Origin: an uncultured Arthrobacter sp.
GTDB taxonomy: Bacteria; Actinomycetota; Actinomycetes; Actinomycetales; Micrococcaceae
Reading direction: 5' to 3'
NCBI GenBank assembly: GCA_937873245.1
Contig: CALMVY010000231.1
Coordinates: 1 to 19,805 of the forward strand
DNA length: 19,805 bases
Positions within the stretch are counted from its first letter, which is position 1, and each line of letters starts with the position of its first letter. The notes beneath the pieces are model-generated. The model made no database searches and had not been told where the DNA came from. It worked only from the letters and a program-made list of their open reading frames with translations. This document shows positions 7,008-13,813 of this stretch, piece by piece. A program made the translations under genes and the position numbers.

Positions 7008-7652
7008 ATGCATTTCGTCGATCCGTCCCGAGAAGTTCTGGCCGAAACCTTACTGGCGGCCGGTCCTGACTCCCCCACGCTCTGTAAGGGCTGGCTGACC
7101 AGGGACCTTGCTGCCCACCTGTACCTCCGCGAGCGAAAAGCCGCCGTCGGACTCGGACTGCTGATCAAGCGTCTGTCCAAGGCGTCGGACCAGGCCACGG
7201 CCGAACTGGCGGCCACGCTCAAGACGCCGGAGGACTACAACAAGCTGGTCAATTCCTTCCGCGCCGGCCCGTCCGCGTTCTCCCCGATGAAGATCAAGGC
7301 CCTGGACGAAAGCGCCAACCTGATCGAATACTTTGTCCACACCGAGGACGTCCGGCGCGCCGTCGACCGCTGGGCACCGCGCGCTCTGGACGAGGAATAT
7401 TCCGACGCCCTCTGGGATGAACTGGTCAAGCGGGCAGCCATCCTCTACCGCGGCGTGGACCTCGGCATCGTGCTGGTCCGACCCTCCGGACCCCGGCACG
7501 TCGCCAAGCGCGCTCCCGTGTCCGTGGCGATCGTCGGCGAGCCGGGCGAACTCCTGATGCACGCCCACGGCCGCACCCGCCACGCGCTGGTGACCTTCGA
7601 AGGCCAGCCGGACGCCGTCGCACTCCTGCAGTCCGCCGAAGTCGGACTCTAG
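7008..7652 (+). CDS. TIGR03085-family metal-binding protein (maleylpyruvate isomerase/DinB-like fold)
   Basis: A 214-aa protein recognised from its N-terminal HFVDPSREVLAETL and the GWLTRDLAAHLYLRE segment, which matches the GWxxRDLxAHL pattern of the mycothiol-dependent maleylpyruvate isomerase (MDMPI) superfamily. The His in that segment and the His in EYFVHTEDVRRA are the likely metal ligands. The family is widespread in actinobacteria; its substrate is not known to me. Mycothiol-linked detoxification is a possible role by analogy. It is the only plus-strand gene in the metabolic part of the window, divergent from hisI and convergent with hisF, so it separates two his genes that are often neighbours in this phylum. 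A GTG one codon upstream (7005) is an alternative start. Confidence 0.88.
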   Translation: MHFVDPSREVLAETLLAAGPDSPTLCKGWLTRDLAAHLYLRERKAAVGLGLLIKRLSKASDQATAELAATLKTPEDYNKLVNSFRAGPSAFSPMKIKALDESANLIEYFVHTEDVRRAVDRWAPRALDEEYSDALWDELVKRAAILYRGVDLGIVLVRPSGPRHVAKRAPVSVAIVGEPGELLMHAHGRTRHALVTFEGQPDAVALLQSAEVGL

Positions 7653-7660
7653 TCCCCACC

Positions 7661-7714
7661 CGCTCCCTAACCTCGCAAGTCCGCACCGGCTCCCTGCCCT
7701 CGCAAGCTCGGGCT
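7661..7714. repeat. Two imperfect 27-bp tandem units
   Basis: GCTCCCT..CCTCGCAAG occurs at 7662-7679 and again at 7689-7706, offset exactly 27 bp. It lies in the intergenic space between the convergent TIGR03085 gene and hisF. It is probably a small local duplication. Confidence 0.5.
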
Positions 7715-7731
7715 GGGGCCCTCGCCGGAGC

Positions 7732-7766
7732 GGCTCCACGGCCAGGGAACCCTGCGGGCGTGGGCC
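7732..7766. terminator. Imperfect hairpin between convergent genes, possible bidirectional terminator
   Basis: GGCTCCACG (7732-7740) pairs with CGTGGGCC (7759-7766) with one bulged T, and an inner AGGG/CCCT can add pairs. It sits between two convergent stop codons, where a terminator is expected. Neither side has a clear T-run, so it is weak as an intrinsic terminator. A second small palindrome (AACCGACGTTGGTT, 7774-7787) lies closer to hisF. Confidence 0.3.
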
Positions 7767-7800
7767 CAAGCACAACCGACGTTGGTTTGCGGAATTCCGA

Positions 7801-8577
7801 CTAGCGGACTTCGAAGCCTGCTTCACGGATCGCGGCCTTAACTTGGGCGATCATGTCCAGCGGGCCGAAGTGGAACACCGACGCGGCAAGCACCGCGTCA
7901 GCCCCTGCCGCCACGGCCGGCGGGAAGTGCTCCGGCTTGCCGGCTCCGCCCGAGGCGATGAGCGGGACCTTGACGCCGGCCCGCGCGAGCCGGATCAGTT
8001 CCAGGTCGAAGCCGTCCTTGGTGCCGTCGGCGTCGATCGAGTTGAGCAGGATTTCGCCCACGCCGCGGTCGGCCGCCTCACGGGCCCAGGCGATGGCGTC
8101 GATCCCGGTGCCCTTCCGACCGCCGTGCGTGGTGACCTCGAAGCCGGAGGGCGTGGGCTGCGAACCGGGACGGGTGCGGCGCGCGTCGAGGGACAGCACG
8201 AGGACCTGGGAGCCGAAGTGCCGGGTGATCTCATCGATCACGTCGGGACGGGCGACGGCGGCGGTGTTGATCGCCGCCTTGTCCGCGCCGCAGCGCAGGA
8301 GCCGGTCCACCTCGGCCACGCCGCGGACGCCGCCACCGACGGTCAGCGGGATGAAGACTTCCTCGGCGGTGCGCCGGACGACGTCGAACGTGGTTTCCCG
8401 GTTGCCCGAGGACGCCGTGACGTCGAGGAAGGTCAGTTCGTCGGCGCCGCCGTTGTCGTAGCGGTGCGCCAGCTCGACGGGGTCGCCGGCGTCGCGGAGG
8501 CCTTCGAAATTGATGCCCTTGACCACGCGGCCGGCGTCAACGTCCAGGCACGGGATAACGCGGACGGCTACAGCCAT
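7801..8577 (-). CDS. hisF: Imidazole glycerol phosphate synthase, cyclase subunit
   Basis: HisF forms imidazole glycerol phosphate and AICAR from PRFAR, using ammonia channelled from the HisH glutaminase. The 258-aa (beta/alpha)8 barrel has the two catalytic aspartates at Asp12 (IPCLDVDAGRVVKG) and Asp131 (LSLDARR). The phosphate-binding regions TVGGGV (79-84) and IASGGAG are intact. A good ribosome site, AGGAGA, lies a few nt before the ATG. It follows hisG by 45 bp and is the last gene of the hisE-hisG-hisF run. hisH and hisA are not in the window, so the partner glutaminase is encoded elsewhere. Confidence 0.97.
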   Translation of the reverse strand: MAVAVRVIPCLDVDAGRVVKGINFEGLRDAGDPVELAHRYDNGGADELTFLDVTASSGNRETTFDVVRRTAEEVFIPLTVGGGVRGVAEVDRLLRCGADKAAINTAAVARPDVIDEITRHFGSQVLVLSLDARRTRPGSQPTPSGFEVTTHGGRKGTGIDAIAWAREAADRGVGEILLNSIDADGTKDGFDLELIRLARAGVKVPLIASGGAGKPEHFPPAVAAGADAVLAASVFHFGPLDMIAQVKAAIREAGFEVR

Positions 8578-8622
8578 GACTTCTCCTGGTATTCGCTTGC
8601 GGAAGGTTTTACGCGCGCCGGG

Positions 8623-9465
8623 TCAGATGCGGCAGGCGTGGATGGTGCTGACCAGGATGGCGCGGGCGCCGAGGTCGTACAGCTCGTCCATGATCCGGTT
8701 GGTCTGCCGCTTCGGCACCATCGAACGGACGGCAACCCAGTCCGAGTCGCGCAGCGGGGAGACCGTGGGCGATTCCAGGCCGGGCGTGAGCGCCGCGGCC
8801 TCTTCCACAAGCTCCTTGCGGATGTCGTAGTCCATCATGACGTACTGCCGCGCCACGAGGACGCCCTGCAGACGGCGGATCAGGACCTCGGCGGCCGGGT
8901 TCTGCTCGCCCTTGCGGCCGATCAGGACGGCTTCGGAGTTCAGGATGGGCTGGCCGAAGATCTCCATGCCGGCTGCCTTGAGCGTGTTGCCGGTTTCGAC
9001 GACGTCGGCGATCGCGTCCGCGACGCCGAGGCGCACGGAGGATTCCACGGCGCCGTCGAGGCGGACCACCTTGGCTTTGATGCCGCGGTCAGCGAGGTAG
9101 CCGCGGAGCAGTCCGTCGTAGCTGGTGGCGAGGCGCTTGCCCTCGAGCTCTTCGACCGTGGTGAAGTCGCCCACCGGTCCGGCGAAGCGGAACGTGGAGG
9201 CGGCGAAGCCCAGCGGAAGCAGCTCCTCGGCTTCAACTTCGGCGTCGAGGAGCAGGTCGCGGCCGGTGATGCCGACGTCGAGCGTGCCCTGGCCGACGTA
9301 AACGGCGATGTCGCGGGGGCGGAGGAAGAAGAATTCAATGTCGTTGTCCGGGTCCACCATGACCAGCTCGCGGGTATCGCGGCGCTGGCGGTAGCCGGCC
9401 TCGGCGAGCATGGCGGAGGCGGCTTCGGACAGGGAGCCCTTGTTCGGGACGGCAACTCTCAGCAT
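8623..9465 (-). CDS. hisG: ATP phosphoribosyltransferase, long form with regulatory domain
   Basis: HisG joins ATP and PRPP, the committed and feedback-regulated step of histidine synthesis. At 280 aa this is the long, hexameric form: catalytic domains to about residue 205, then the ACT-like C-terminal domain that binds histidine. Visible features are the N-terminal VAVPNKGSL, GITGRDLL (65-72), and the PRPP loop DAIADVVETGNTL (150-162) preceded by DGAVESSVRLG. No HisZ is needed with this form. The start is fixed by family alignment. The 20 nt before the ATG contain no purine-rich ribosome site and instead read ACCTCCCC, which resembles the 16S anti-Shine-Dalgarno. Together with a 105-bp gap after hisE, this suggests translation may be weak or controlled differently from its neighbours. 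Confidence 0.97.
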   Translation of the reverse strand: MLRVAVPNKGSLSEAASAMLAEAGYRQRRDTRELVMVDPDNDIEFFFLRPRDIAVYVGQGTLDVGITGRDLLLDAEVEAEELLPLGFAASTFRFAGPVGDFTTVEELEGKRLATSYDGLLRGYLADRGIKAKVVRLDGAVESSVRLGVADAIADVVETGNTLKAAGMEIFGQPILNSEAVLIGRKGEQNPAAEVLIRRLQGVLVARQYVMMDYDIRKELVEEAAALTPGLESPTVSPLRDSDWVAVRSMVPKRQTNRIMDELYDLGARAILVSTIHACRI

Positions 9466-9524
9466 TGGGGAGGTCTTTCTTGTTAGGAAGTAGTCGGTTC
9501 AGGCACAGCGGGCCACGCTATGCA

Positions 9525-9559
9525 CCGGATCCGCAGGGCAGGGCCTGCGCGGGTTCCGG
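9525..9559 (-). other. Large intercistronic hairpin between hisE and hisG
   Basis: CCGGATCC (9525-9532) pairs with GGTTCCGG (9552-9559) with one mismatch, and inside it GCAGG pairs with CCTGC around a 6-nt loop. No T-run follows in the direction of transcription. It could be an mRNA processing or stability element that sets the hisE:hisG ratio, or a partial terminator. Confidence 0.5.
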
Positions 9560-9570
9560 CGCGGACGTGG

Positions 9571-9834
9571 CTAGAGATGCTTGTAGACGTCTTCCAGGCT
9601 GAGTCCTTTGGCGAGCATCAGAACCTGCAGGTGATAGAGCAGCTGCGAGATTTCTTCAGCGGCGGCTTCATCGGATTCGTACTCTGCAGCCATCCAGACC
9701 TCGGCTGCTTCCTCCACGACTTTCTTGCCGATGCCGTGGACTCCGGAATCCAGTTCGGCGACGGTGCGGGAGCCCTCCGGGCGGACGGCTGCCTTCTCAC
9801 TCAGTTCTGCGAACAGCGATTCGAAATTCTTCAC
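9571..9834 (-). CDS. hisE: Phosphoribosyl-ATP pyrophosphohydrolase
   Basis: HisE removes pyrophosphate from phosphoribosyl-ATP, the second step of histidine synthesis. The 87-aa protein is an all-alpha MazG-like NTP pyrophosphohydrolase with the metal-binding EExxE motif at residues 41-45 (VVEEAAEVWMAAE), then the EEISQLLYHLQVLM helix. It is a free-standing enzyme; HisI is encoded separately 3 kb downstream. The start is GTG at 9834. A TAGGCT box ends exactly 7 nt before it, so the message is probably leaderless, although GGAGG within that spacer could also act as a very close ribosome site. It is the first gene of hisE-hisG-hisF. Confidence 0.95.
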   Translation of the reverse strand: MKNFESLFAELSEKAAVRPEGSRTVAELDSGVHGIGKKVVEEAAEVWMAAEYESDEAAAEEISQLLYHLQVLMLAKGLSLEDVYKHL

Positions 9835-9841
9835 ACCCTCC

Positions 9842-9847
9842 AGCCTA
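9842..9847 (-). promoter_or_regulatory. Predicted -10 box for hisE (leaderless type)
   Basis: TAGGCT on the minus strand fits TANNNT and is followed by exactly 7 nt and the GTG of hisE. This is the same geometry as at hisI. No clear -35 element is visible. Confidence 0.5.
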
Positions 9848-9897
9848 CTTGCTCGCGGGCGGGGGGCGCCTGCCGGGGGCCTGCATGACGGCGGGGA

Positions 9898-9913
9898 TGT
9901 GAGTGATTACACA
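9898..9913. promoter_or_regulatory. CRP/GlxR-like palindrome TGTGA-N6-ACACA
   Basis: The sequence TGTGAGTGATTACACA differs at one position from the cAMP-receptor consensus TGTGA-N6-TCACA, which GlxR and CRP of actinobacteria also recognise. It lies about 51 bp upstream of the predicted hisE -10 box. The match is suggestive only. Confidence 0.35.
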
Positions 9914-9922
9914 CTGTGCGGC

Positions 9923-9953
9923 ACGGCCGGTCCCTCCCTCGGCGCCCGGCCGT
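9923..9953 (-). terminator. 8-bp stem-loop downstream of ribH, possible terminator
   Basis: ACGGCCGG (9923-9930) and CCGGCCGT (9946-9953) pair exactly around a 15-nt loop, starting 9 bp after the ribH stop. There is no T-run after it on the minus strand. Position argues for an end-of-operon signal; sequence alone is not sufficient. Confidence 0.4.
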
Positions 9954-9961
9954 ACCCCTGG

Positions 9962-10447
9962 CTAGCTGAACTGCTGAAGCGTCACCGCGGTGGCGAGGGC
10001 GGCGGTGACGGCCTCGTGGCCCTTGTCTTCCGTGGAGCCCGGCAACCCGGCACGGTCGATGCCCTGCTGTTCGGTGTCACAGGTCAAGACGCCGAAGCCG
10101 ACGGGGATGCCGGTGCGCACCGAGACCTCGGTCAGGCCAAGGGTGGCCGCCTCGCAGACATACTCGAAGTGCGGGGTCCCGCCGCGGATCACGACGCCGA
10201 GCGCCACGACGGCGTCGAAGTGCGGTGCCAGCCGGGCGGCGGCCACGGGGAGCTCGAACGTCCCGGGGACGCGGAGCACTGTCGGTTCGCTGATGCCGGC
10301 GTCCTTCGCCGCCCGCAGGGCGCCGTCCAGGAGCCCGTCCATGATCTGGGTGTGCCAGCTGGCGGCCACGATGGCCAGTTTCAGCCGGGAGGTTTCCTCC
10401 GGCTTGAAGGTGCTGAGGTCAATCTGTGGTGCGCCGTGTCCGCTCAT
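9962..10447 (-). CDS. ribH: 6,7-dimethyl-8-ribityllumazine synthase
   Basis: RibH condenses 5-amino-6-ribitylaminouracil with 3,4-dihydroxybutanone-4-phosphate, the penultimate step to riboflavin, in a pentameric or icosahedral assembly. The protein is 161 aa. The substrate pocket segments are VPGTFELP (60-67) and GVVIRGGTPHFEYVC (84-98), with catalytic His93, then GVLTCDTEQQ and the DKGHEA helix. A ribosome site AAGGA lies about 8 nt before the ATG. It is the last gene of the FMN-riboswitch operon, 79 bp after ribA. That gap contains a modest hairpin (10499-10518, CGGCC/GGCCG). Confidence 0.97.
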   Translation of the reverse strand: MSGHGAPQIDLSTFKPEETSRLKLAIVAASWHTQIMDGLLDGALRAAKDAGISEPTVLRVPGTFELPVAAARLAPHFDAVVALGVVIRGGTPHFEYVCEAATLGLTEVSVRTGIPVGFGVLTCDTEQQGIDRAGLPGSTEDKGHEAVTAALATAVTLQQFS

Positions 10448-10526
10448 GTGGGATTCCTTGTTCTGTTAAGTCGTGTTGTGGTGTGGTGCGACGTCAGGCG
10501 GCCTGTGCGGGCTGGCCGAAAGTCTT

Positions 10527-11225
10527 TCAGTCTTGTTCGTGGTCGAATCCGCGCGGGCCGGCAACCGGGGCGGCCGGCTCCATGTCCAGGACCAGCCGGT
10601 GGTCCATCCGGTCCTTTTTGGTCTGCAGGTAGCGGAGGTTCTGCTCGCGGGAGGGCACCTCAGTGGGCACCATCTCCACGACGCGGACCCCGGCTTGGGC
10701 GAGCCGGTCCTGCTTGTCCGGGTTGTTGCTCAGCAGGCGGATCTCGTGGAGTCCCATGTCCGCAAGGATCTGCGCCGCGGCCTTGTAGCAGCGGGCGTCC
10801 ACGGGAAGGCCCAGCTGTTCGTTGGCCTCCACGGTGTCGAAGCCGGCCTCCTGCAGGGCGTAGGCCTTCATCTTGTTCGCCAGGCCGATGCCCCGGCCCT
10901 CCTGGCCGCGCAGGTACAGCAGCGTCCCGCCGAACTCGTTGATCTGTTCGAGGGCGTACGCCAGCTGCTCACCGCAGTCGCAGCGGTAGGAGCCGAACAC
11001 ATCTCCGGTGAGGCACTCCGAGTGCAGGCGGACCAGCGGCGCCGTCCCGTCCACCGGCGGCAGCGGGGAGCTGACCGCCAGGTGCTCGGCACCGGTGGCC
11101 AGATCGGTCCAGGCCTGCGCCACAAAGTCGCCGAAGGCGGTGGGCAGCTGCACGATCGGGCCGGCGTCGACCGGATGCGGCTGGCGGCCGCCCGCCAGCT
11201 GTTCTTGTGCTTCAGACATCGTCAT
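10527..11225 (-). CDS. ribA: GTP cyclohydrolase II
   Basis: RibA opens the imidazole ring of GTP to release formate and pyrophosphate, the first committed step of the purine-derived branch. The zinc site is Cys71, Cys82 and Cys84 in LHSECLTGDVFGSYRCDCG, followed by LRGQEGRGIGL (105-115), with catalytic Arg, and the LLSNNPDKQ segment. It is a separate 232-aa protein rather than part of a RibBA fusion; ribB lies 13 bp upstream with its own stop. I chose ATG at 11225 because GGAGGAG lies 7-8 nt before it. A second ATG two codons on (11219) is also possible. The frame is open upstream to 11336, but those codons lie inside ribB. Confidence 0.96.
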   Translation of the reverse strand: MTMSEAQEQLAGGRQPHPVDAGPIVQLPTAFGDFVAQAWTDLATGAEHLAVSSPLPPVDGTAPLVRLHSECLTGDVFGSYRCDCGEQLAYALEQINEFGGTLLYLRGQEGRGIGLANKMKAYALQEAGFDTVEANEQLGLPVDARCYKAAAQILADMGLHEIRLLSNNPDKQDRLAQAGVRVVEMVPTEVPSREQNLRYLQTKKDRMDHRLVLDMEPAAPVAGPRGFDHEQD

Positions 11226-11238
11226 CGTTTCTCCTCCA

Positions 11239-11988
11239 TCACGCGGGATCTGCTGCGTTGCCGGCAGGCTGCCCGGCCTCAAGGTAAGCCACCAGGTCGG
11301 CAATCGAGACCAGCGGGCAGCCGTGCTCCAGCGCAAAGCCGCGAAGTCCGTCCAGCCGCATCATCTCTCCGTTGTCGTACACCACTTCTGCGATCACACC
11401 CACGGGCTCCAGCCCGGCCAGCTGGCACAGTTCCACGGCCGCTTCGGTGTGGCCGGGGCGTTCCCGCACTCCCCCCTTAACGGCGCGAAGGGGGAAAACA
11501 TGCCCGGGACGGGTCAGCGCCGCCGGCTCGCTCCCGGGATCGGCCAGGATCCGGGCCGTCAGCGCGCGGTCCGTGGCGGAGATTCCGGTGCTGACGCCCA
11601 CCGCGGCGTCGCAGGACACCGTGTAGGCGGTGCCCTTGGCGTCCTCGTTGATTTCAACCATCGGCGGCAGCGCCAGGGCGTCGGCCCGGCCGCCGTCGAG
11701 CGGTACGCAGATGACCCCGGAGCTGTACCGGATGGTCCAGCCCATCAGGGCCGGGGTGGCGTGCTGCGCGGCGAAGATGATGTCGCCTTCGTTTTCGCGG
11801 TCCTCGTTGTCGACCACCAGGACGGGGCGGCCGGCGGCGATGGCGCGGATGGCGTCTTCGATCGAGTCAAGACCGGCGGGCGGGATGACTGCGGCGGCAA
11901 GCTCCGCGGGCAGGGCGGCGTCGGCGGCGGCGGTGAGGAGGGGCCGGGCCGTGATGTCCTTGACGTTGATGTCCTTGACGTTGTTCAC
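11239..11988 (-). CDS. ribB: 3,4-dihydroxy-2-butanone-4-phosphate synthase
   Basis: RibB converts ribulose-5-phosphate to the four-carbon unit used by RibH, releasing formate. It is 249 aa. The acidic magnesium-binding loop DNEDRENEGDI is at 60-70. The downstream TRPGHVFPL (159-167) and RPGHTEAAVELCQLAGL segments carry further active-site residues. About 40 residues precede the core. The start is GTG at 11988, overlapping the ribE stop (GTGA). The N-terminus carries a tandem five-residue repeat (NVKDI twice) produced by an exact 15-bp DNA duplication. It is not fused to RibA here, unlike many actinobacterial RibBA proteins. Confidence 0.96.
   Translation of the reverse strand: MNNVKDINVKDITARPLLTAAADAALPAELAAAVIPPAGLDSIEDAIRAIAAGRPVLVVDNEDRENEGDIIFAAQHATPALMGWTIRYSSGVICVPLDGGRADALALPPMVEINEDAKGTAYTVSCDAAVGVSTGISATDRALTARILADPGSEPAALTRPGHVFPLRAVKGGVRERPGHTEAAVELCQLAGLEPVGVIAEVVYDNGEMMRLDGLRGFALEHGCPLVSIADLVAYLEAGQPAGNAADPA
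11953..11982. repeat. Exact 15-bp tandem duplication at the ribB 5' end
   Basis: The plus-strand unit GATGTCCTTGACGTT occurs twice in direct succession (11953-11967, 11968-11982). It is in frame and doubles NVKDI at residues 3-12 of RibB, outside the conserved fold. It looks recent, as the copies are identical. Confidence 0.8.
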
Positions 11989-12650
11989 GCTGTTGCCCCC
12001 TCTGCGCGTGCCGCTCCCCCGTTTGCCGCGCCGGCGGCTGAACCGGAAAACGCGAGCAGGCGCTCAGTGTACTTCGCCAGGACGTCAACTTCGAGGTTCA
12101 CATAGCTGCCGAGTGCCTTCGCGCCCAGGCCGGTGTCGGCCAAAGTGGTGGGGATCAGCCCCACTTCGAACCAGGGCGCAGGGTCATTGGCCGGGCTCAC
12201 TGCGGTCACTGTCAGCGAAACGCCGTCGACCGCAATGGAGCCTTTCTCCGCGATGTAGCGGGCCAGCCCGGCGGGGACACCGAAGCGGAGCCGGTCCCAG
12301 TTGCCCAGCGCCTCACGCTCAAGCAGCTGCCCGACGCCGTCGACGTGGCCCTGGACGACGTGGCCGTCGAGCCGGCCGCCGGCCGGAACGCAGCGCTCCA
12401 GGTTGACCGGGTCCCCCGCGGCGAGTTCGCCGATGGTGCTGCGTGTGAGGGTCTCGCCCATGACGTCGACGCCGAAGTCCTTGCCGTCGATCTCCGTGGC
12501 CGTGAGGCAGACGCCGTTGACCGCGATGGAGCCGCCGAGGGCCAGTCCGTCGGTGCTGGACGGCGCGTGGAGCCGGACGGTGGCGCTGGTGTCGCCGTTG
12601 CGCTCAACGGACAACACCTTCCCCTGCTCGGCGATTATTCCGGTGAACAT
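11985..12650 (-). CDS. ribE: Riboflavin synthase, alpha subunit
   Basis: RibE dismutates two molecules of 6,7-dimethyl-8-ribityllumazine into riboflavin and the pyrimidine that RibH reuses. The 221-aa protein starts with the family-defining MFTGIIAEQG and has two lumazine-binding domains in tandem: residues 1-97 with SIAVNGVCLT, and about 98-197 with DGHVVQGHVDG and SIAVDGVSLTV. The last 25 residues are an Ala/Gly-rich tail. ATG at 12650 overlaps the ribD stop by one base (TGATG) and has AGGAGG at good distance, so translation can be both coupled and independent. The stop overlaps the ribB GTG. Confidence 0.97.
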   Translation of the reverse strand: MFTGIIAEQGKVLSVERNGDTSATVRLHAPSSTDGLALGGSIAVNGVCLTATEIDGKDFGVDVMGETLTRSTIGELAAGDPVNLERCVPAGGRLDGHVVQGHVDGVGQLLEREALGNWDRLRFGVPAGLARYIAEKGSIAVDGVSLTVTAVSPANDPAPWFEVGLIPTTLADTGLGAKALGSYVNLEVDVLAKYTERLLAFSGSAAGAANGGAARAEGATA

Positions 12651-13813
12651 CAGTTGCCTCCTGCGGCAGTGTCCGCGCTGGCGCGGAGCGGGGTTGAAGC
12701 GGATGAAGTATTGGTGGCGGGCTGCAAATGCAGCCGCAGGTCGCGGCCGAGCTGCTGGACCGCCCCGCCCGACGCGGCGTCCCATTCCCAGCGCTGGGCG
12801 TCGGCCAGGGTGGTGATGCCGAGGTCCTCCAGTGCCGGGGTTCCGGAGCCGAGGAGTGTCGGGGCGAGGTAGACGATGAGTTCGTCGACGAGCCCGGCGG
12901 CGAGGAAGGCGCTGAGGATCCGGGAGCCGCCTTCGACCATCAGGTGCCGGACGCCGGCGGAGAAGAGCCCGCCCAGCGCTTCCTTCGGGTCTCGGGTGGG
13001 CAGGTGGAGGACTTTGCCGTCGTCGCCGTTGATCGCAGCGCCCTCGGGGATGGCCCTGTAGCCCATCACGACGCGCAGCGGCTGCTTGCCGGCGGGTGCG
13101 CCGTCGGAGCCGCGTGCGGTAAGGCGCGGGTTGTCGACCAGCACCGTCTGGGTCCCGACGAGGATCGCGTCGATCCGTCCGCGCAGGGCGTGGTTGTCGG
13201 CGAGCGATTCCGGGCTGGAGATCCACTGGCTGGTGCCGTCGCTGGCGGCGATGCGGCTGTCGAGGGTCTGTGCGATATGCAGGGTGACGAACGGGCGTCG
13301 GGCGGCGACGGCGTCGAACCAGCGCCGGTTCAGCTCCAGCGCGGCCTCGGCGCCGAGCCCGGAGCGGACCCGGACCCCCGCGGCGCGCAGTGTGGCCGCG
13401 CCGCCGGCAGCGGGATCGTGCGGGTCATCGATCGCGTACACGACGTCGGCGACGCCGGCCTCGATGATCGCCTGGGCGCAGGGACCCGTGCGTCCGCAGT
13501 GGTTGCAGGGCTCCAGTGTCACCACCATGGTGGTGCCGCTGAGGTCATGGCCGGCGGCTTTGGCCTGGTCAATCGCGTCGGCTTCCGCATGGGCGGTGCC
13601 GGCCCCGCGGTGGTAGCCCGTGACCAGCTGGGTTCCGTCGGGGGCGATCACGACGGCGCCGACCAGCGGGTTAGCGCCCCGCGGACCCAGAAGGGCCGCC
13701 GCGAGGGCGGCCTCCATGGCGGCCGCCTCGGCCGCGCTGAAACCCGCGAGGGTGGCAACAGCCGGCGCCGCGGCGTCGTCCGTCACTTCGTTTGTGGGGT
13801 GCTTGACGCTCAT
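12650..13813 (-). CDS. ribD: Bifunctional riboflavin deaminase/reductase
   Basis: RibD deaminates and then reduces the pyrimidine product of RibA, the second and third steps of the pathway. The 387-aa protein has an N-terminal zinc deaminase domain with HAE at 75-77 (catalytic Glu77) and PCNHCGRTGPC (zinc ligands Cys103 and Cys112), then a DHFR-like reductase domain from about residue 175, including LVGTQTVLVDNPRLTAR and MVEGGSRILSAFL. Starts at 13861 and 13813 are both in frame. I chose 13813 since the deaminase fold needs nothing upstream and this ATG overlaps the stop of a short leader ORF (TGATG). The local ribosome site is weak, so coupling to that ORF is plausible. It is the first enzyme gene behind the FMN riboswitch. 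Confidence 0.95.
   Translation of the reverse strand: MSVKHPTNEVTDDAAAPAVATLAGFSAAEAAAMEAALAAALLGPRGANPLVGAVVIAPDGTQLVTGYHRGAGTAHAEADAIDQAKAAGHDLSGTTMVVTLEPCNHCGRTGPCAQAIIEAGVADVVYAIDDPHDPAAGGAATLRAAGVRVRSGLGAEAALELNRRWFDAVAARRPFVTLHIAQTLDSRIAASDGTSQWISSPESLADNHALRGRIDAILVGTQTVLVDNPRLTARGSDGAPAGKQPLRVVMGYRAIPEGAAINGDDGKVLHLPTRDPKEALGGLFSAGVRHLMVEGGSRILSAFLAAGLVDELIVYLAPTLLGSGTPALEDLGITTLADAQRWEWDAASGGAVQQLGRDLRLHLQPATNTSSASTPLRASADTAAGGN

Noticed and set aside
7843..9486. Plus-strand open frame of over 500 codons opposite hisF and hisG
   Set aside because: It spans two well-supported genes and their gap on the other strand; its composition is typical of an antisense GC-rich frame.
10527..11988. 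A single RibBA fusion gene
   Set aside because: ribB ends in a stop codon 13 bp before the ribA start, and ribA has its own strong ribosome site; the two frames are separate.
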